Source: Actinophytocola oryzae
GTDB lineage: Bacteria; Actinomycetota; Actinomycetes; Mycobacteriales; Pseudonocardiaceae
Direction of reading: 5' to 3'
Length of the DNA: 64,000 bases
NCBI RefSeq assembly: GCF_004364325.1
Contig: NZ_SOCP01000009.1
Coordinates: forward strand, 368,586-432,585
Below the pieces are notes generated by a model, which did no database searches, was not told the origin of the DNA, and saw nothing but the letters and a program-made list of their open reading frames with translations. The position numbers and the translations under genes were made by a program. This document shows positions 50,010 through 57,910 of this stretch, in pieces; within the stretch, counting starts at the first letter, position 1; the number at the start of each line of letters is the position of its first letter.

Positions 50010-51512
50010 ATGACCAGTCAACGATTCGGCAGGCGCGGTTTCCTGGCCGCGGCGGGTGCGCTGGCCGCCACCACGGCGGCGACCACCCCGGTCCTGGCGG
50101 AGGGACACGGGCCGTCGAGAGGCAACCGCTACGACCTGCAGAGGCGTTTCGTCGACTGGCGTTTCGGCATGTTCCTGCACTTCAACATGGGCACCTTCCA
50201 CGACGCCGAGTGGGTCGACCCGAACCAGGACCCGATGTCGTTCGACCCGACCGACCTGGACTGCGGGCAGTGGGCCGACGCCGCGGCGGCCGCGGGCATG
50301 CGTTTCGCGGTGCTGACCGCCAAGCACCACGACGGCTTCTGCCTGTGGCCGACGAGGTACACCGACTACAACGTGATGAACAGCGGCCACCGCCACGACG
50401 TGGTGCGCGCGTACATGGCCGCGTTCCGGGCACGCGGCGTGACCCCGTGCCTGTACTTCTCGATCTGGGACCGGACCAACGGCGTCGGCCCCGCGGTGTG
50501 GGACGAGCCTGCCGACATCGACCTGGACCTGGTGAAGGGCCAGCTGACCGAGCTGCTGACCGGCTACGGCCGGGTGCCGGTCCTGATCTTCGACGGCTGG
50601 GCGTGGCACCCGAGCCTCGGCCACCACCGCGTCCCGTTCGGCGAGATCCGCGCCCACGTGGCGGCCCTGCAGCCGGACTGCCTGGTCCTCGACCTGAACG
50701 GCCTGACGGAGCCGTGGGACGCGGACCTGCTGTTCGTCGAGGAGCCGAAGGGCGGCGTGTTCTGCCCGTCGGACAACGAGTACGCGGCGAGCCAGGGACA
50801 GACGATCTCGCCGTCCGGCTGGTTCTGGCACCCGTCCACGCCGACCGCGCTGCTGACCACCGAACAGATCGTCGACGAGCACCTCGCGGTGCTGGAGCCG
50901 AGGTACTGCACGTTCATCCTGAACTGCCCGCCGAACCCTCGGGGTCTGCTGGACCCGAGCGTGGTCGCGACCCTGCACGAGGTGGGGGAGCGGTGGTCGC
51001 CCGACCGCAGCCGCCCGCCCTTGCCGCCCCAGCCCGACCAGCTGGTCCACCCGGTCACGCCGGTGGCGGCCACCGCGTCGAGCGGTTCGGCGGCCCTGGC
51101 GATCGACGGCCACAGCGACTTCGGCTGGAACGGCCTGGCCGACCAGACCCTGTGGCAGGCGGAGGGCCCGCGACCGCAGACGCTCACCCTGGACCTCGGC
51201 CGCCCCTACAGCGGCATCGACACCCTCACCTACCTGCCGCGCCAGGACGCCGTCACCCCGTACGCGTACGACTTCCGCACCGAGGGCAACATCACCGGCT
51301 ACCGGGTGTCCGCGAGCACCGACGGTGTCCACTTCCACGAGCTGGCCCGAGGCACCTGGCCGGGCGACAACACGCTGAAACGAGCCCGTTTCCGCGCCGG
51401 GAGGATCCGCCACCTCCGCCTGGAGGTCCGCTCCACAGTGGACGACGCACCCGCGACCGTGAGCGAGCTGAACTGTGGCGGCACCGACACCCGACCGCGA
51501 CCGGCCCGGTAA
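50010..51512 (+). CDS. Secreted alpha-L-fucosidase (GH29) with C-terminal F5/8-type domain
   Basis: 500 aa; the ATG at 50010 is preferred (GGAG 9 nt upstream) to the in-frame ATG at 49995. Tat signal RFGRRGFLAAAGALAATTA, cleavage likely after VLA. GH29 barrel: FGMFLHFNMGTFHDAEW, LTAKHHDGFCLWPTRYTDYN and nucleophile Asp in VLIFDGWAWHP. From ~370 to the end an F5/8-type C (CBM32-like) beta-sandwich (ASSGSAALAIDGHSDFGWNG, LTLDLGRPYSG, ITGYRVSASTDG) likely binds the glycan. Releases L-fucose outside the cell. Confidence 0.85.
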   Translation: MTSQRFGRRGFLAAAGALAATTAATTPVLAEGHGPSRGNRYDLQRRFVDWRFGMFLHFNMGTFHDAEWVDPNQDPMSFDPTDLDCGQWADAAAAAGMRFAVLTAKHHDGFCLWPTRYTDYNVMNSGHRHDVVRAYMAAFRARGVTPCLYFSIWDRTNGVGPAVWDEPADIDLDLVKGQLTELLTGYGRVPVLIFDGWAWHPSLGHHRVPFGEIRAHVAALQPDCLVLDLNGLTEPWDADLLFVEEPKGGVFCPSDNEYAASQGQTISPSGWFWHPSTPTALLTTEQIVDEHLAVLEPRYCTFILNCPPNPRGLLDPSVVATLHEVGERWSPDRSRPPLPPQPDQLVHPVTPVAATASSGSAALAIDGHSDFGWNGLADQTLWQAEGPRPQTLTLDLGRPYSGIDTLTYLPRQDAVTPYAYDFRTEGNITGYRVSASTDGVHFHELARGTWPGDNTLKRARFRAGRIRHLRLEVRSTVDDAPATVSELNCGGTDTRPRPAR

Positions 51513-51542
51513 CGCGGCTCGACCGTCCCCGGTGGAACTACG

Positions 51543-52376
51543 ATGCGGCACGTGACGATCGGACTGCTTCATCCAGGTGCCATGGGCGCGGCGGTCGGCG
51601 CGCAGCTCGTCGCGGCGGGGCAGCGCTGTGTGTGGGTGCCGGAGGGCCGAGGACCCGCGACGCGGCAGCGCGCCGAGGAGGCCGGCCTGGTGGCGGTCGC
51701 CGGCCTCGACGAGCTGGCCGCCTGCGAGGTGATCATGAGCGTCTGCCCACCCGCGGCGGCGCTGGACGTCGCGAGGCAGGTGGCGCGGACCGGGTTCTCC
51801 GGCTGCTACGTCGACGCGAACGCGATCAGCCCGCGACACAGCCGGGAGATCGCGGGCGTGCTCACCGCGGCGACGGTCGTCGACGGCGGCATCGTCGGCG
51901 GTCCACCCCGCCGCCCCGGCACAACCAGGCTGTACCTGTCCGGCCCGGACGAGGCGGTGTCCCGGGTGCGCGCGTTGTTCGCCGACACCTTCCTGACCCC
52001 GGTCGTCGTGTCCGGCCCGGTCGGCGCCGCGTCCGCGCTCAAGCTGGCCTTCGCCACGTACAACAAGGTGGGCCTCGTGCTGGCCGCGCAGGCGCACGTG
52101 CTGGCCCGCGCCCACGGCGTCGACGCGCAGCTGACCGAGCTGGCGTCGGTCATGACGCCGGGGACGGCGCTGGCCGCCCCGGAACGCCTGACGGGTGCCG
52201 CCCAGCGCGCCTGGCGCTGGTCTCCCGAGATGCGTGAGATCGCCGAGGCCAACCGCGACGCAGGCCTGCCCGCCGACCTGCTGGACGCGGCGGCGGCCTT
52301 CCTCGAACACTGGCACCGGCACAAGGACGACCCGAACGTGACCGTCGACGGGCTCCTGACCGCCCTGTCCGAGTGA
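51543..52376 (+). CDS. NAD(P)-dependent dehydrogenase with DUF1932 C-terminus (6PGDH/HIBADH-like)
   Basis: 277 aa. Rossmann N-terminus VTIGLLHPGAMGAAVGAQL, MSVCPPAAALDVARQ and VDGGIVGGPPRRPG of the beta-hydroxyacid dehydrogenase family. The catalytic Lys is in SALKLAFATYNKVG. The C-terminal helical part (LAPERLTGAAQRAWRWSPEM-like) matches DUF1932, as in reductases with unassigned substrates. Independent of the fucosidase 30 bp upstream, but on the same strand and possibly co-transcribed. Confidence 0.8.
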   Translation: MRHVTIGLLHPGAMGAAVGAQLVAAGQRCVWVPEGRGPATRQRAEEAGLVAVAGLDELAACEVIMSVCPPAAALDVARQVARTGFSGCYVDANAISPRHSREIAGVLTAATVVDGGIVGGPPRRPGTTRLYLSGPDEAVSRVRALFADTFLTPVVVSGPVGAASALKLAFATYNKVGLVLAAQAHVLARAHGVDAQLTELASVMTPGTALAAPERLTGAAQRAWRWSPEMREIAEANRDAGLPADLLDAAAAFLEHWHRHKDDPNVTVDGLLTALSE

Positions 52377-52409
52377 TCACCGACCGGCGAGAAGCCGTAG
52401 GCTCGGCGG

Positions 52410-52922
52410 GTGGAGTGGGCGTTGCCGGAGTGGACGGTGCTGGCGGTGGTGCGGGAACGACCCGCGCACGGGTTCGCCGTGGCCGCGCTGACCGCGCGGG
52501 GCGGTGAGCTGGGCCGGGTGTGGCAGATGCCGAGGCCCGTCATCTACCGGGCGCTGTCCCGGCTGGCCGACGCGGGCCTGGTCGTGCCGAAGGAGATCGA
52601 GTCGGGCGGCGGCCCGCCCCGGACGGTCTACGCGATCACCGAAGCCGGCCGGACCGCGGTCGACGAGTGGCTGGCCCGGCCCGTGCCCCACGTCCGGGAG
52701 CTGCGGTCCCATCTGCTGATGAAGCTCGCGCTCCTCACCCGGCGGGAGCTGCCCGTCGGGGCACTCGTGGCGGCGCAGCGCAGGGCGCTGGAACCCGTGC
52801 TGGCCGCCGTGGCGGAGGAGCGGGAGCGAGCGGTCGGCTTCGAGGCGGTCCTGTTGTCGTGGCGGCACGGCAACGTCGTCGCCGCACTGGGCTTCCTCGA
52901 CCAGCTCGGCGAGCGGGTCTAG
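52410..52922 (+). CDS. PadR-family transcriptional regulator
   Basis: 170 aa, GTG start. PadR winged HTH: WTVLAVVRERPAHGFAVAA, VIYRALSRLADAGLVVPKEI and PRTVYAITEAGRTAVDEWL, then a coiled dimerisation helix (HLLMKLALLTRREL). Ends tail-to-tail with the MucR-like gene: the two TAG stops share one CTAG (52919-52922). Confidence 0.88.
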   Translation: MEWALPEWTVLAVVRERPAHGFAVAALTARGGELGRVWQMPRPVIYRALSRLADAGLVVPKEIESGGGPPRTVYAITEAGRTAVDEWLARPVPHVRELRSHLLMKLALLTRRELPVGALVAAQRRALEPVLAAVAEERERAVGFEAVLLSWRHGNVVAALGFLDQLGERV

Positions 52923-53995
52923 GTGAGCCCGGCCCGTCGGCGGACCCACGTCGGCGGTTGGCCGCACTCCGCGGCGATGGCCCGCCAGCTCATGCCCGCC
53001 GCGCGTCGGTCGGCGAAGTAGTCCTCCAGACAGGCGAACCCGAACCGGGCGGTGACGGCCTGTGCGCGTTCGTCCCGCCGGGCGCGGGTGGTCGCGTGCG
53101 GGTGCCGGGCCACGCCGTGGCGGCGCAGTGCCGACTCGACGGCTGCCCGGGAGAACCCGGTCTCGGTCGCGATGGCCCGCACGGTGTGGTTGCCGACGAC
53201 GTGCCGGTCCCTCAGGTACGCCGCCACGTCCGGAAAGCCCAGCTCACGCACCAGCGGCAGCCAGCGGGAGTCCCACTGCTCGTGACGCCGTGCCAACGAG
53301 GTCGCGGCGAGGTCCGCGGCCGTCTCCGGGGCGACGGTCGACAGGTGCCGGCACAGCCAGTCCTTGTGCAGGCCCGCCTCACGGCTGATCGCGGCAAGGC
53401 TCGCGCCCGCCTCGGTGCGCGCGACCACCAGCGCGCCGATGTCGGCGAACCCCAGGCTCTCGGCCGCGGCCCTCGCCGTCTCCCGCAGCTGCGAGTCGGC
53501 GCGGCGGCGGCTGCCCTCGGCCCGTGCCTGCGGGCTGATCGCGGCCAGCGCCGCCAGTGTCTTCCTCCGGCGCTGCTCCGGCTGTCGCCGCCCCGCGGCT
53601 GCCCTGGCGGCGGCCCTGGTCAGCGCGCCGGAGCGGACCAGCTCCCTGCCCAGCTCGCAGCCCGCGCGTACGGCCGGGTCGTGCACGCGGCGCTCCGTCA
53701 TCGCCTTCGCGCGCAGGCTCCTGGTGTTCGACCCCTCGAGCGGCTCGCTGCGCAGCAGGCCGAACGCCTCGCGGTAGGCGAGGTGGTGCCAGCCGTGGGA
53801 CCGCAGGTGCGCGACGACCGAGCGGAACCACCGGCCGCACAGGTGGCACAGCACCCGGTCGCCGTCCCGCACGACCCGTCCGATCGGGCCGTAGCTCGGG
53901 GTGCCGTCCGGCAGGACGGCGGCCACGGCGCGGACCGTGCGTGACCGCCGCCGAGGCAGTGCGACCGGCGCGGGTTCGAGATCGGGAGCCGTCAT
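52919..53995 (-). CDS. Ros/MucR-type zinc-finger protein with three HTH-like repeats
   Basis: 358 aa; ATG at 53995 with GGGGAGG 5 nt upstream. Residues 48-80 hold a zinc-finger-like unit with Cys50, Cys53, His63 and His68 (CHLCGRWFRSVVAHLRSHGW) and YREAFGL, like Ros/MucR regulators best known from alpha-proteobacteria. Three later units (~178-221, 248-293, 315-357) share the plan LGF, a central Arg-rich helix, then AIA-x-E-x-G and a Val/Trp-Arg helix, suggesting tandem helix-turn-helix modules. Likely a DNA-binding protein with extended site. The 19-bp palindrome just upstream may be its own operator. Confidence 0.65.
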   Translation of the reverse strand: MTAPDLEPAPVALPRRRSRTVRAVAAVLPDGTPSYGPIGRVVRDGDRVLCHLCGRWFRSVVAHLRSHGWHHLAYREAFGLLRSEPLEGSNTRSLRAKAMTERRVHDPAVRAGCELGRELVRSGALTRAAARAAAGRRQPEQRRRKTLAALAAISPQARAEGSRRRADSQLRETARAAAESLGFADIGALVVARTEAGASLAAISREAGLHKDWLCRHLSTVAPETAADLAATSLARRHEQWDSRWLPLVRELGFPDVAAYLRDRHVVGNHTVRAIATETGFSRAAVESALRRHGVARHPHATTRARRDERAQAVTARFGFACLEDYFADRRAAGMSWRAIAAECGQPPTWVRRRAGLT

Positions 53996-54010
53996 GGCCA
54001 CCTCCCCTGA

Positions 54011-54029
54011 CTAGTCTCAATGAGACTAG
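54011..54029. promoter_or_regulatory. 19-bp palindrome CTAGTCTCA-A-TGAGACTAG, copy 1
   Basis: Perfect 9-bp arms around one base, 15 bp before the MucR-like ATG and overlapping a -10-like TAGTCT. A copy with 17 of 19 identities is at 58967-58985 upstream of the cysteine hydrolase pseudogene. Two genes 5 kb apart with the same operator-like site suggest one regulator, perhaps the MucR-like protein itself. Confidence 0.62.
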
Positions 54030-54076
54030 CCGGTGATCGGCGCCAGGGGGAAGCGCCGGCCACCCGGCCGGGCGGC

Positions 54077-54327
54077 TCAGGTCAGGTCGGTGATGACGGT
54101 CTTGGTCTCCATGTAGTTGTCGAACACGGCCTGGCCCATCTCGCGGCCCCAGCCCGACTCCTTGTAGCCGCCGAACGGGAGCGCCGCGTCGAACACGTTC
54201 CAGGTGTTCACCCAGACGGTGCCCGCGCGGAGCTTCTTGGCGGTGCGGTAGGCCTTGCCGATGTCGCCTGGTCGGCACGCACCGGGACCCGCTGGCTGGG
54301 GATCTGCACCGGGTCCACATCACGCAC
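54077..54327 (-). pseudogene. Aldehyde dehydrogenase remnant (C-terminal ~63 residues)
   Basis: The minus strand reads AGTVWVNTWNVFDAALPFGG, then YKESGWGREMGQ and NYMETKTVITDLT to a TGA at 54077, the end of a phenylacetaldehyde/betaine-type ALDH. The catalytic Cys, Glu and NAD-binding parts are absent. Just upstream, in a different frame, a GTG at 54327 begins VRDVDPVQIPSQRVPV, which could be the original N-terminus. An internal deletion of ~400 codons joined the two ends out of frame. Confidence 0.75.
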
Positions 54328-54362
54328 TGTAGAACCGCCGGTGCACGTCCGAAACCACCTGA

Positions 54363-54450
54363 GGGTTGAAATACGGTAACTGCGGATGTTTCCCGCCGGT
54401 TCAACCCGCATCCGCGCTCGTCGACCGCTCCCGGGTCCGCGAGTGCGGAT
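54363..54450. repeat. Interleaved inverted repeats (A-B-A'-B' order) downstream of fdh
   Basis: A GGGTTGAA (54363-54370), B GCGGATG (54382-54388), A' TTCAACCC (54400-54407), B' CATCCGC (54409-54415). Both pairs are perfect and interleaved, the topology of a pseudoknot. A second B copy (54444-54450) could pair with B' instead. The element lies between the ALDH remnant and the 3' end of fdh and might act as terminator or RNA stabiliser. Confidence 0.4.
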
Positions 54451-54466
54451 GCGGCATCGGGTCGGG

Positions 54467-55627
54467 TCAGGACTTGGTGCTGTACGAGTGGGCACCCGCG
54501 CCGGCGAGGGCGCCGCCGTCCACGATCAGGTACTCGGGGCGCACCGGGGTGCCGGTGAAGTGGCTCTCCAGGATCTCGCGGGTGCCTGCGGCGTAGCGCG
54601 CCTGCGCGGACAGCGACGAGCCGGAGATGTGCGGGGTCATGCCGTGGTGGGGCATGGTCCGCCACCGGTGGTCGGCGGGCGCGGGCTGCGGGTACCAGAC
54701 GTCACCCGCGTACCCGGCGAGCTGCCCGCTCTCCAGCGCGCGCACGATCGCGTCCCGGTCGCAGATGAGGCCACGCGCGGTGTTGATCAGGTACGTGCCG
54801 TGCCGCATGGTCGAGAGCAGCCTGTCGTCGAACAGGCCCTGGGTCTGCGGGTGCAGTGGTGCGTTGACGGTGACCACGTCGCAGTTCGGCACCATGGCCT
54901 GCGCCGACTCGTGGAAGGTGAGGTTCAGCTCCTCCTCGACCTCGGCGGGTAGGCGGTGGCGGTCGGTGTAGTGCAGCCGCACGCCGAACGGGGCGAGCCT
55001 GCGCAGCACGGCGGTGCCGATGCGGCCCGCGGCGACCGTGCCGACGTCCATGCCCTCCAGGTCGTAGGAGCGGGACACGCAGTCGGCGATGTTCCAGCCG
55101 CCGTCGAGCACCCACTGGTGGGACGGCAGGTAGTTGCGCACCAGCGAGAGGATCATCATCACGACGTGCTCGGCGACGCTGACGCTGTTGCTGAAGGTCA
55201 CCTCCGCAACGGTCACGCCGTGCTTGATCGCCGCGTCCAGATCGACGTGGTCCGACCCGATTCCGGCGGTTACCGCCAATTTCAGGTTCGGTGCCTTCGC
55301 GATTCTCTCGGCCGTCAGGTAAGCGGGCCAGAATGGCTGGGAAATGACGATCTCGGCGTCCGGGAGGTGGCGGTCGAACTCCGAGTCCTGGCCCTCCTTG
55401 TCCGAGGTCACCACCAGTTCGTGACCGAGGCCCTCCAGGTACTTCCGCAACCCCAGTTCGCCGGAGACGCTGCCGAGCAGCTCGCCGGGCGTGAAGTCCA
55501 CACCGGACGGAGTGGGTGCGGTCTGCCCGTCCGCGTAGCCGCTGATCCTCGGCACGCTCGAGCGTGCGTATTCCTTCGGATAGCCGTTCACCGGGTCGGG
55601 GTAGAGCACGCAGAGAACCTTCGCCAT
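54467..55627 (-). CDS. fdh: NAD-dependent formate dehydrogenase
   Basis: 386 aa, ATG at 55627 with GGAGG 6 nt upstream. D-2-hydroxyacid dehydrogenase fold of the metal-free FDH branch: start KVLCVLYPDPVNGYPKEYAR, SDHVDLDAAIKHGVTVAEVT, NAD loop VGTVAAGRIGTAVLRRLAPF, catalytic Arg in LINTARGLICDRDA, and the FDH-specific HHGMTPHISGSSLSAQARYA with active-site His. Oxidises formate to CO2 making NADH in the cytoplasm. It needs no Mo, so its neighbourhood to modABC is probably coincidental. Confidence 0.92.
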   Translation of the reverse strand: MAKVLCVLYPDPVNGYPKEYARSSVPRISGYADGQTAPTPSGVDFTPGELLGSVSGELGLRKYLEGLGHELVVTSDKEGQDSEFDRHLPDAEIVISQPFWPAYLTAERIAKAPNLKLAVTAGIGSDHVDLDAAIKHGVTVAEVTFSNSVSVAEHVVMMILSLVRNYLPSHQWVLDGGWNIADCVSRSYDLEGMDVGTVAAGRIGTAVLRRLAPFGVRLHYTDRHRLPAEVEEELNLTFHESAQAMVPNCDVVTVNAPLHPQTQGLFDDRLLSTMRHGTYLINTARGLICDRDAIVRALESGQLAGYAGDVWYPQPAPADHRWRTMPHHGMTPHISGSSLSAQARYAAGTREILESHFTGTPVRPEYLIVDGGALAGAGAHSYSTKS

Positions 55628-55863
55628 CACACGCCTCCGTATTTCGTCGCATCGTTGCTGTAGTCACGTTTCTCGGGTGGGAGTAATCATGCAAGGCTTT
55701 CGTCGCTCATTCTTTCGAACGGCTCATAAGCGATATCGATCGGTGGTGGAAAGCGGTATCCACAGGGCGGCTAGTTCCAGTGCGACCAGTCCGGTTCGGG
55801 AACGGTCGGACGGGATGTCCGGTGTGCATGGTCACGATTCCGCACGGGAGCCGTGCCGCGTTG

Positions 55864-55891
55864 TTGATGTCCGCGTTTGCGGGGCTAGACT
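55864..55891 (+). promoter_or_regulatory. Sigma70-type promoter of the HTH-TOBE/modABC operon
   Basis: -35 TTGATG (55864-55869), 16 bp, -10 TAGACT (55886-55891), 7 bp before the ATG at 55899. Start at or next to the ATG implies a leaderless mRNA. Confidence 0.55.
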
Positions 55892-55898
55892 CGCCCGC

Positions 55899-56294
55899 AT
55901 GCCGAAGCTGCGGATCAGTGAGGCGGCCGACCTGCTGGGCGTCAGCGACGACACGGTCCGCCGCTGGGTGGACCAGGGACGCCTGCCGGTGGTGGCCGGG
56001 GAGAACAACCGCATGGCGGTCGACGGGGGCGAGCTCGCCGCCTTCGCGCAGCGGCTCGCCGACTCGCCGGAGCGCGGTGTCACGGTGGCGGCCTCGGCAC
56101 GCAACCGGATGAAGGGGATCGTCACCAAGGTCGTCAAGGACACGGTGATGGCGCAGGTCGAGATGCAGGCGGGCCCGTTCCGGATCGTCTCCCTGATGAG
56201 CGCGGAGGCCGCCGAGGAGCTCGGCCTCGAGGTCGGCAGCGTCGCTGTCGCCTCGATCAAGTCAACACATGTCGTCGTCGAGATGGAGGCGTGA
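55899..56294 (+). CDS. HTH and TOBE (molybdate-binding) domain protein, ModE-like
   Basis: 131 aa. MerR-like HTH LRISEAADLLGVSDDTVRRW with wing VDQGRLPVV (~5-33), then a single TOBE/Mop domain from ~65 (SARNRMKGIVTKVVKDTVMA, VSLMSAEAAEELGLEVGSVA) that binds molybdate. This two-domain plan is typical of the small mod-operon regulators of actinobacteria and clostridia. The next codon after its stop is the modA start, so it is the first gene of the operon and likely controls it by Mo level. Confidence 0.85.
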   Translation: MPKLRISEAADLLGVSDDTVRRWVDQGRLPVVAGENNRMAVDGGELAAFAQRLADSPERGVTVAASARNRMKGIVTKVVKDTVMAQVEMQAGPFRIVSLMSAEAAEELGLEVGSVAVASIKSTHVVVEMEA

Positions 56295-57104
56295 ATGACC
56301 CGCTCGCTATGTGTTGTCGCCGTGATGGCGGCCGCGGCCCTGGCGCTGGCCGGCTGCGGTTCGAGCGACCCCGGTGCCTCGACGGAAGACACCGGCTCGG
56401 CCGACACCACGTCGGCCGCGCCGGAGATCACCGGTGACGTCACCGTGTTCGCCGCCGCGTCGCTGACCGAGTCGTTCACCCGGATCGGCAAGGACTTCGA
56501 GGCCGAGCACTCCGGGGTGAAGGTCACGTTCAACTTCGCGGGCAGTTCGGCGCTGGCGACCCAGATCAACCAGGGTGCCCCGGCCGACGTGTTCGCCTCG
56601 GCCGCGCCCAAGAACATGACCGACGTGACCGCCACCGGCGCGATCACCGACAAGCCGGTCACGTTCGTGACGAACACGCTGGAGATCGCCGTCCCGGCGG
56701 GCAACCCGGCCAAGATCACCGGCCTGTCCGACTTCGCCAAGCAGGACCTGAAGATCGCGCTGTGCGCCGAGCAGGTGCCGTGTGGCGCCGCGGCCAAGAA
56801 GGTCTTCGACACCGCGGGCATCACGGCCGCGCCCGACACCCTCGAGCAGGACGTCAAGGCCGTGCTGACCAAGGTGTCCCTCGGCGAGGTCGACGCGGCA
56901 CTCGTCTACAAGACCGACGTGCAGGCCGCGGGTGACAAGGTCGAGGGCATCGAGTTCCCCGAGTCGGACAAGGCGGTCAACGAGTACCCGATGGCGGCGT
57001 GCGCGAAGGCGCCTAACCCCGACGGTGCCAAGGCGTTCGTCGACTACGTGCTCTCCGACAAGGGCATCGCGGTGCTCACCAAGGCCGGTTTCAACACGCC
57101 GTGA
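56295..57104 (+). CDS. modA: Molybdate ABC transporter substrate-binding lipoprotein
   Basis: 269 aa, starting right after the previous stop. Lipobox LAGC with the acylated Cys21, a Ser/Thr/Asp linker, then ModA core: VTVFAAASLTESFTRIGKDF, FNFAGSSALATQINQGAPAD, and GEVDAALVYKTDV. Ser residues of AASLT and GSSAL bind the oxyanion. Captures molybdate (or tungstate) outside the membrane for ModBC. Confidence 0.93.
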   Translation: MTRSLCVVAVMAAAALALAGCGSSDPGASTEDTGSADTTSAAPEITGDVTVFAAASLTESFTRIGKDFEAEHSGVKVTFNFAGSSALATQINQGAPADVFASAAPKNMTDVTATGAITDKPVTFVTNTLEIAVPAGNPAKITGLSDFAKQDLKIALCAEQVPCGAAAKKVFDTAGITAAPDTLEQDVKAVLTKVSLGEVDAALVYKTDVQAAGDKVEGIEFPESDKAVNEYPMAACAKAPNPDGAKAFVDYVLSDKGIAVLTKAGFNTP

Positions 57105-57910
57105 GCAGCCGTGTCCCGGGCAGGCGACGGGGACGGCTGCCGGTCGTCCTCGCGCTGCCCGCGCTGGTCGGTCTGCTGTTCCTCGTCTTCCCACTGGTCG
57201 GCCTGCTGGTCCGCGCGCCGTGGACCACGCTCGCCGACCAGCTGTTCAGCGAGTCGGTCGGGCAGGCGCTGAGCCTGTCGCTGGTCTGCGCCAGTCTGGC
57301 CACCGTCATCTGCCTCGTGCTCGGCGTGCCGCTGGCGTGGCTGCTCGCGCGCAGCGGCCTGCCCGGCCGCGGTGTGCTCCGCGCACTCGTCACCGTGCCG
57401 CTGGTGCTGCCGCCCGTGGTCGGCGGCGTCGCGTTGCTGCTGGTGCTGGGCAGACGCGGGATCGTCGGCCAGTACCTCGACGAGTGGTTCGGCGTCTCGC
57501 TGCCGTTCACGACCGCCGGTGTCGTGCTCGCCGAGGCGTTCGTGGCCATGCCGTTCCTGGTCATCTCGGTCGAGGGCGCGCTGCGGGCCGCCGACCCCCG
57601 CTACGAGGAGGCCGCGGCCACACTGGGGGCGTCCCGCTGGCTGACCTTCCGCCGGGTGACGCTCCCGGCCGTCGCGCCGGGGGTCGTGGCGGGCACGGTC
57701 CTGTGCTGGGCCCGCGCGCTCGGCGAGTTCGGCGCCACGATCACCTTCGCGGGCAACTTCCCGGGCAGGACCACCACGATGCCGCTGGCCGTCTACCTGG
57801 CGCTGGAGACCGACCCCGGCGCGGCGATCGTCCTGTCCGTCGTCCTGCTCGTCCTGTCGGTGACCGTCCTCGTGAGCCTGCGCGACCGCTGGATCAGCAC
57901 GCCCTCATGA
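57101..57910 (+). CDS. modB: Molybdate ABC transporter permease
   Basis: 269 aa, GTG overlapping the modA stop (GTGA). About six membrane helices. The EAA loop that docks the ATPase is EAAATLGASRWLTFRRVTLP, with GVVAGTVLCWARALGEFGA after it, a strong ModB/CysTW signature. Full length. Confidence 0.93.
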   Translation: MSSRVPGRRRGRLPVVLALPALVGLLFLVFPLVGLLVRAPWTTLADQLFSESVGQALSLSLVCASLATVICLVLGVPLAWLLARSGLPGRGVLRALVTVPLVLPPVVGGVALLLVLGRRGIVGQYLDEWFGVSLPFTTAGVVLAEAFVAMPFLVISVEGALRAADPRYEEAAATLGASRWLTFRRVTLPAVAPGVVAGTVLCWARALGEFGATITFAGNFPGRTTTMPLAVYLALETDPGAAIVLSVVLLVLSVTVLVSLRDRWISTPS

